Virus record (IMG/VR): IMGVR_UViG_3300037882_003356
Location: 1 to 40,106 of that record
Strand: one strand, 5' to 3'
Length of the DNA stretch: 40,106 nt
Source: a virus
The position numbers and the translations under genes are program-made. Numbering within the stretch: position 1 is the first letter of the stretch; each line of letters begins with the position of its first letter. The notes under the pieces were generated by a model, which was not told the origin of the DNA, searched no databases, and was given only the letters and a program-made list of their open reading frames with translations. Positions 38,056-40,106 of this stretch are shown piece by piece.

Positions 38056-38737
38056 GCTTCGCGCCCTTCTTTTCGTAGTAAGCAACGCGGTCCGCGGGAA
38101 CTGAGCGGACGGAGCCATCCGGGGCTTTCATCATAACGCTGGCCGGCGGGGTTCCGCCCGGGCTGAAGCCTGAAATGTCCTGAATCTTTTGCGTGATGTA
38201 CGCGGCCTCAGCCTTTGTTTCCTCGGAATCATAATCCGGATTGCTGGCCGGGTCTGTGATGAACTTGAGACGAGACTGAAGCTGATTTGGAGTCATCTTG
38301 TCAATCACCGAACGGCGAGGACCGCCATCTTTGTAATACCCGGTTTTTGCGTTTGCAAGGCCGGTCTCGGCTTTAGTTTTCTCAAGCTCCGCTCGCTCTT
38401 TTTTCCGGTTCAGGCTGGTCTGGTCTTCTTCGGACCCCGGGCTAAAGACGTTTTTCGCGGCGCCAGTCAGAATTTTCTGGATGAAACTGGTACCGGACCC
38501 GCCTTCGATCATTTTCTTGACACGGTCGTGAGCTTCTTCCGGTGAGTATCCAGCGTCACGGAGATTTTTGTAAAACTTCATCTGGTCGTCGTACTCTTCC
38601 ATCTGCTTTTTCATCCGGTTCGGGCGCTCTTGCAAGCCCTGGGTGACGCCTCCGGAAATAGCCTTCAGAAGTTCGTCGGCTGTGCTGGGAGCTTGCGGCG
38701 AATATCCTGCCGCCGTAATTTCTGATAATTTAGGCAT
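38048..38737 (-). CDS. Putative internal virion (ejection) protein
   Basis: A 229-residue, largely helical, basic protein. Residues 1-70 hold ADELLKAISGGVTQGLQERP and a helical KKQMEEYDDQMKFYKNLRDA, the rest is charged helical sequence and ends in a flexible tail (DGSVRSVPADRVAYYEKKGA). Short hydrophilic helical proteins in this place are typical of P22/T7-type internal or ejection proteins. No domain recognised. AAGGAGAG precedes ATG 38737. Confidence 0.6.
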   Translation of the reverse strand: MPKLSEITAAGYSPQAPSTADELLKAISGGVTQGLQERPNRMKKQMEEYDDQMKFYKNLRDAGYSPEEAHDRVKKMIEGGSGTSFIQKILTGAAKNVFSPGSEEDQTSLNRKKERAELEKTKAETGLANAKTGYYKDGGPRRSVIDKMTPNQLQSRLKFITDPASNPDYDSEETKAEAAYITQKIQDISGFSPGGTPPASVMMKAPDGSVRSVPADRVAYYEKKGAKRA

Positions 38738-38752
38738 GGCTGATTCTCTCCT

Positions 38753-39634
38753 TTAATTTTGAAGGCCGGCGAATAAGCCGCCTTTTGAAGTGCCTTGTTT
38801 TAAGAGCTCTTGCAGAATTGGCCCCAAGAATGAGCCGACTCCGGTGCTCTGCGGATAGACCGGGAATGATTCTGTCAGGTTTGTCGTATTGAATCCCCTG
38901 GCAGTATTGACCACCCCGCCGAGCTCTGTCTGCTGGCGCGAAAAATCTTTGTACCGACGTTCAAGTTCTTCTTGTGCGACGATTCGCGGGTATGCCCCGA
39001 CCGTCTGAGCGGCTGTTGCGCGTTCAAGCGGGATACTGGTGATGAATTTATCAAACGCCGGGAGAACAGAAAAGTTCTGCTGCTGGCGCTGGCGCTCGTT
39101 TTCGGCAAGGCCAGCCATGTCACGGTTCAAACCGATTGCGGTCTGAGCGTTGATATCGCCCTCTTTGGCAATCGCTTCAGAAGAGAAAAACTTCCCGCGT
39201 GCGCCGGTGTCTTGCCGGCTCTGGTCAATCGCGCGTCTCCGGTTATATTGTGATTCATCCCGGAGGGCGGCATAAAAATCTGATGTCCCAGGGTCAAATT
39301 TCCCGGTGAGACTTTTGTTCATATAGTCCTGACCGGCTATAGCGTTCGGAGAGAGAAGAGGCTGGTCCAGGTATTGCGCCAGGAATTCATCTCCACGCAT
39401 TTCGGTCCGAGACATCGGGGCTGTCATCTGGCCTCCGTACGCTTTCCCGGGCTCGTATTGAGGTCCGTATTTCGTCACAAACCCCGAGAGAAAACCATCG
39501 ACTGCCTTTTGTTCAGGCGTTCTCGTGTCCTGCATTTCAGGCGTGATTTGTTCGCTCCCGCCTTTTTTCTTTCCCTTTGAAATGGCGGCAGCAGTTATCG
39601 CCCCGCCAGCTCCGATCACGTTTGCCCAGCTCAT
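38753..39634 (-). CDS. Putative internal virion protein
   Basis: A 293-residue protein with a glycine/alanine-rich N-terminus (WANVIGAGGAITAAAISKGK) that looks membrane-active, a central glutamine/arginine-rich helical part (NRRRAIDQSRQDTGARGKFF; LAENERQRQQQNFSVLPAFD) and a glycine-rich C-terminus. This is the usual composition of podovirus ejection proteins, such as P22 gp7 or the T7 gp14 class, that line or form the DNA channel through the envelope. ATGA overlap with the preceding gene. Confidence 0.65.
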   Translation of the reverse strand: MSWANVIGAGGAITAAAISKGKKKGGSEQITPEMQDTRTPEQKAVDGFLSGFVTKYGPQYEPGKAYGGQMTAPMSRTEMRGDEFLAQYLDQPLLSPNAIAGQDYMNKSLTGKFDPGTSDFYAALRDESQYNRRRAIDQSRQDTGARGKFFSSEAIAKEGDINAQTAIGLNRDMAGLAENERQRQQQNFSVLPAFDKFITSIPLERATAAQTVGAYPRIVAQEELERRYKDFSRQQTELGGVVNTARGFNTTNLTESFPVYPQSTGVGSFLGPILQELLKQGTSKGGLFAGLQN

Positions 39635-40106
39635 AAATTCACCTCATTTTTTAGGGTTTTGAGTAAATTCAAATGCTCAAGTTCGTCGAACGATTTCGCG
39701 ATCACTTCTTCTTCAATTTTCAGAAGGTCCGTTTCCTTCGTCGGATGGACCGTGACCCATATCGTATCTTCGTGGGCGTAGCCTATCCGCTTCGTGCCGG
39801 CCTTTGAAATAAAGTGCATCGGACCTTTAAGGCGTTTGACGCCTTCTTCCGTGACGACCCTGATGTCGCCCTTTAAAAGAAAGGCCGGGTGCGTCTGCTT
39901 GTGGATTTTGCTGACGATTACCGTTCCTTTCGGAATAAACATTTCCCGGACATAAGCTCCATCCGAAAAAGAGTGCCTGAGCGGACACGAATCCGAATCG
40001 CCGAACTCCGCCCCGGGCATACCGGAAAGAATTTTTTCAAACTCAAGAATCCGGTCACGCATGATTGCGCGTTCTTCTCTGTCAATAACTTCCAGCTCTC
40101 CGCCCA
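39631..40106 (-). CDS. Cupin-like protein (5' end probably outside window)
   Basis: At least 143 residues from an ATG at 40062, but the frame stays open to the edge with plausible protein (GGELEVIDREERAI), so the real start is probably beyond it. The region REMFIPKGTVIVSKIHKQTH, then FLLKGDIRVVTEEGVKRLKG and ISKAGTKRIGYAHEDTIWVT, is a clear beta-barrel cupin: H in KIHKQTH, E in the EG turn region and H in AHED are candidate metal ligands. Cupin-like proteins of this type are common in podovirus tail or ejection clusters, with unknown function. Confidence 0.7.
   Translation of the reverse strand, partial: GGELEVIDREERAIMRDRILEFEKILSGMPGAEFGDSDSCPLRHSFSDGAYVREMFIPKGTVIVSKIHKQTHPAFLLKGDIRVVTEEGVKRLKGPMHFISKAGTKRIGYAHEDTIWVTVHPTKETDLLKIEEEVIAKSFDELEHLNLLKTLKNEVNL

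Noticed and set aside
37195-38136. 313-residue plus-strand frame
   Set aside because: It is antisense to the giant protein's charged repeat region and shows arginine/phenylalanine/leucine-rich shadow composition.

Overview
The window is about 40 kb of a tailed bacteriophage, best read as a podovirus (short-tailed, P22/N4-like mosaic) of a probably Gram-negative host. Evidence: large and small terminase, a P22-type portal, a scaffold-like protein, an N4-gp56-type major capsid protein, head-tail connector and tail proteins, and a 1940-residue ejection-type polyvalent protein, with no tape measure, sheath or tail-tube gene. No integrase, lysogeny repressor, polymerase or tRNA gene was found. Both ends cut through genes, so the window is not shown to be a complete genome.

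Nearly everything lies on the minus strand, so transcription runs from right to left. From 40106 to 32233 are a cupin-like protein and three proteins typical of internal virion or ejection components, the last a giant with a zinc-metalloprotease motif and an LPD38-like region. From 32215 to 30594 are two small membrane proteins (holin/spanin candidates) and a SleB-type cell-wall hydrolase with its own sigma70-like promoter. From 30597 to 27353 follow a zinc ribbon, an HTH protein and a recombination cassette: ERF annealing protein, YqaJ/lambda-Exo nuclease, a DUF1351-like coiled-coil protein and NinB. A strong promoter at 27306-27333 then opens a leader of about 440 nt with no credible gene, followed by RNase H, NinG, the N-terminal half only of a cytosine-5 DNA methyltransferase, and a PP-loop (PAPS-reductase-like) protein.

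From 24690 to 20457 is a run of very small accessory genes: DUF3850, pentapeptide repeat, DUF1508, zinc fingers, a cold-shock protein, and fragments that look like YopX and DUF3268 remnants. It includes one plus-strand mini-gene with its own promoter and an inverted repeat. From 20479 to 12590 is the packaging and head module: TerS, TerL, portal, scaffold, capsid and small virion proteins, with strong hairpins between genes.

From 12529 to 7148 is a cassette of seven mostly translationally coupled enzymes: four methyltransferases and three glycosyltransferases. It is flanked by three virion proteins with very long poly-serine tracts (12938-13747, 5332-6777, 2510-5332), one of which carries a parallel beta-helix tailspike domain. 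This resembles in outline the serine-rich-repeat adhesin loci of Gram-positive bacteria, where neighbouring glycosyltransferases O-glycosylate the serine tracts. My main hypothesis is a phage glycan-decorated fibre system. A plus-strand HNH endonuclease with an apparently leaderless promoter (6786-7206) sits between the cassette and the tailspikes. Tail genes continue off the left end.
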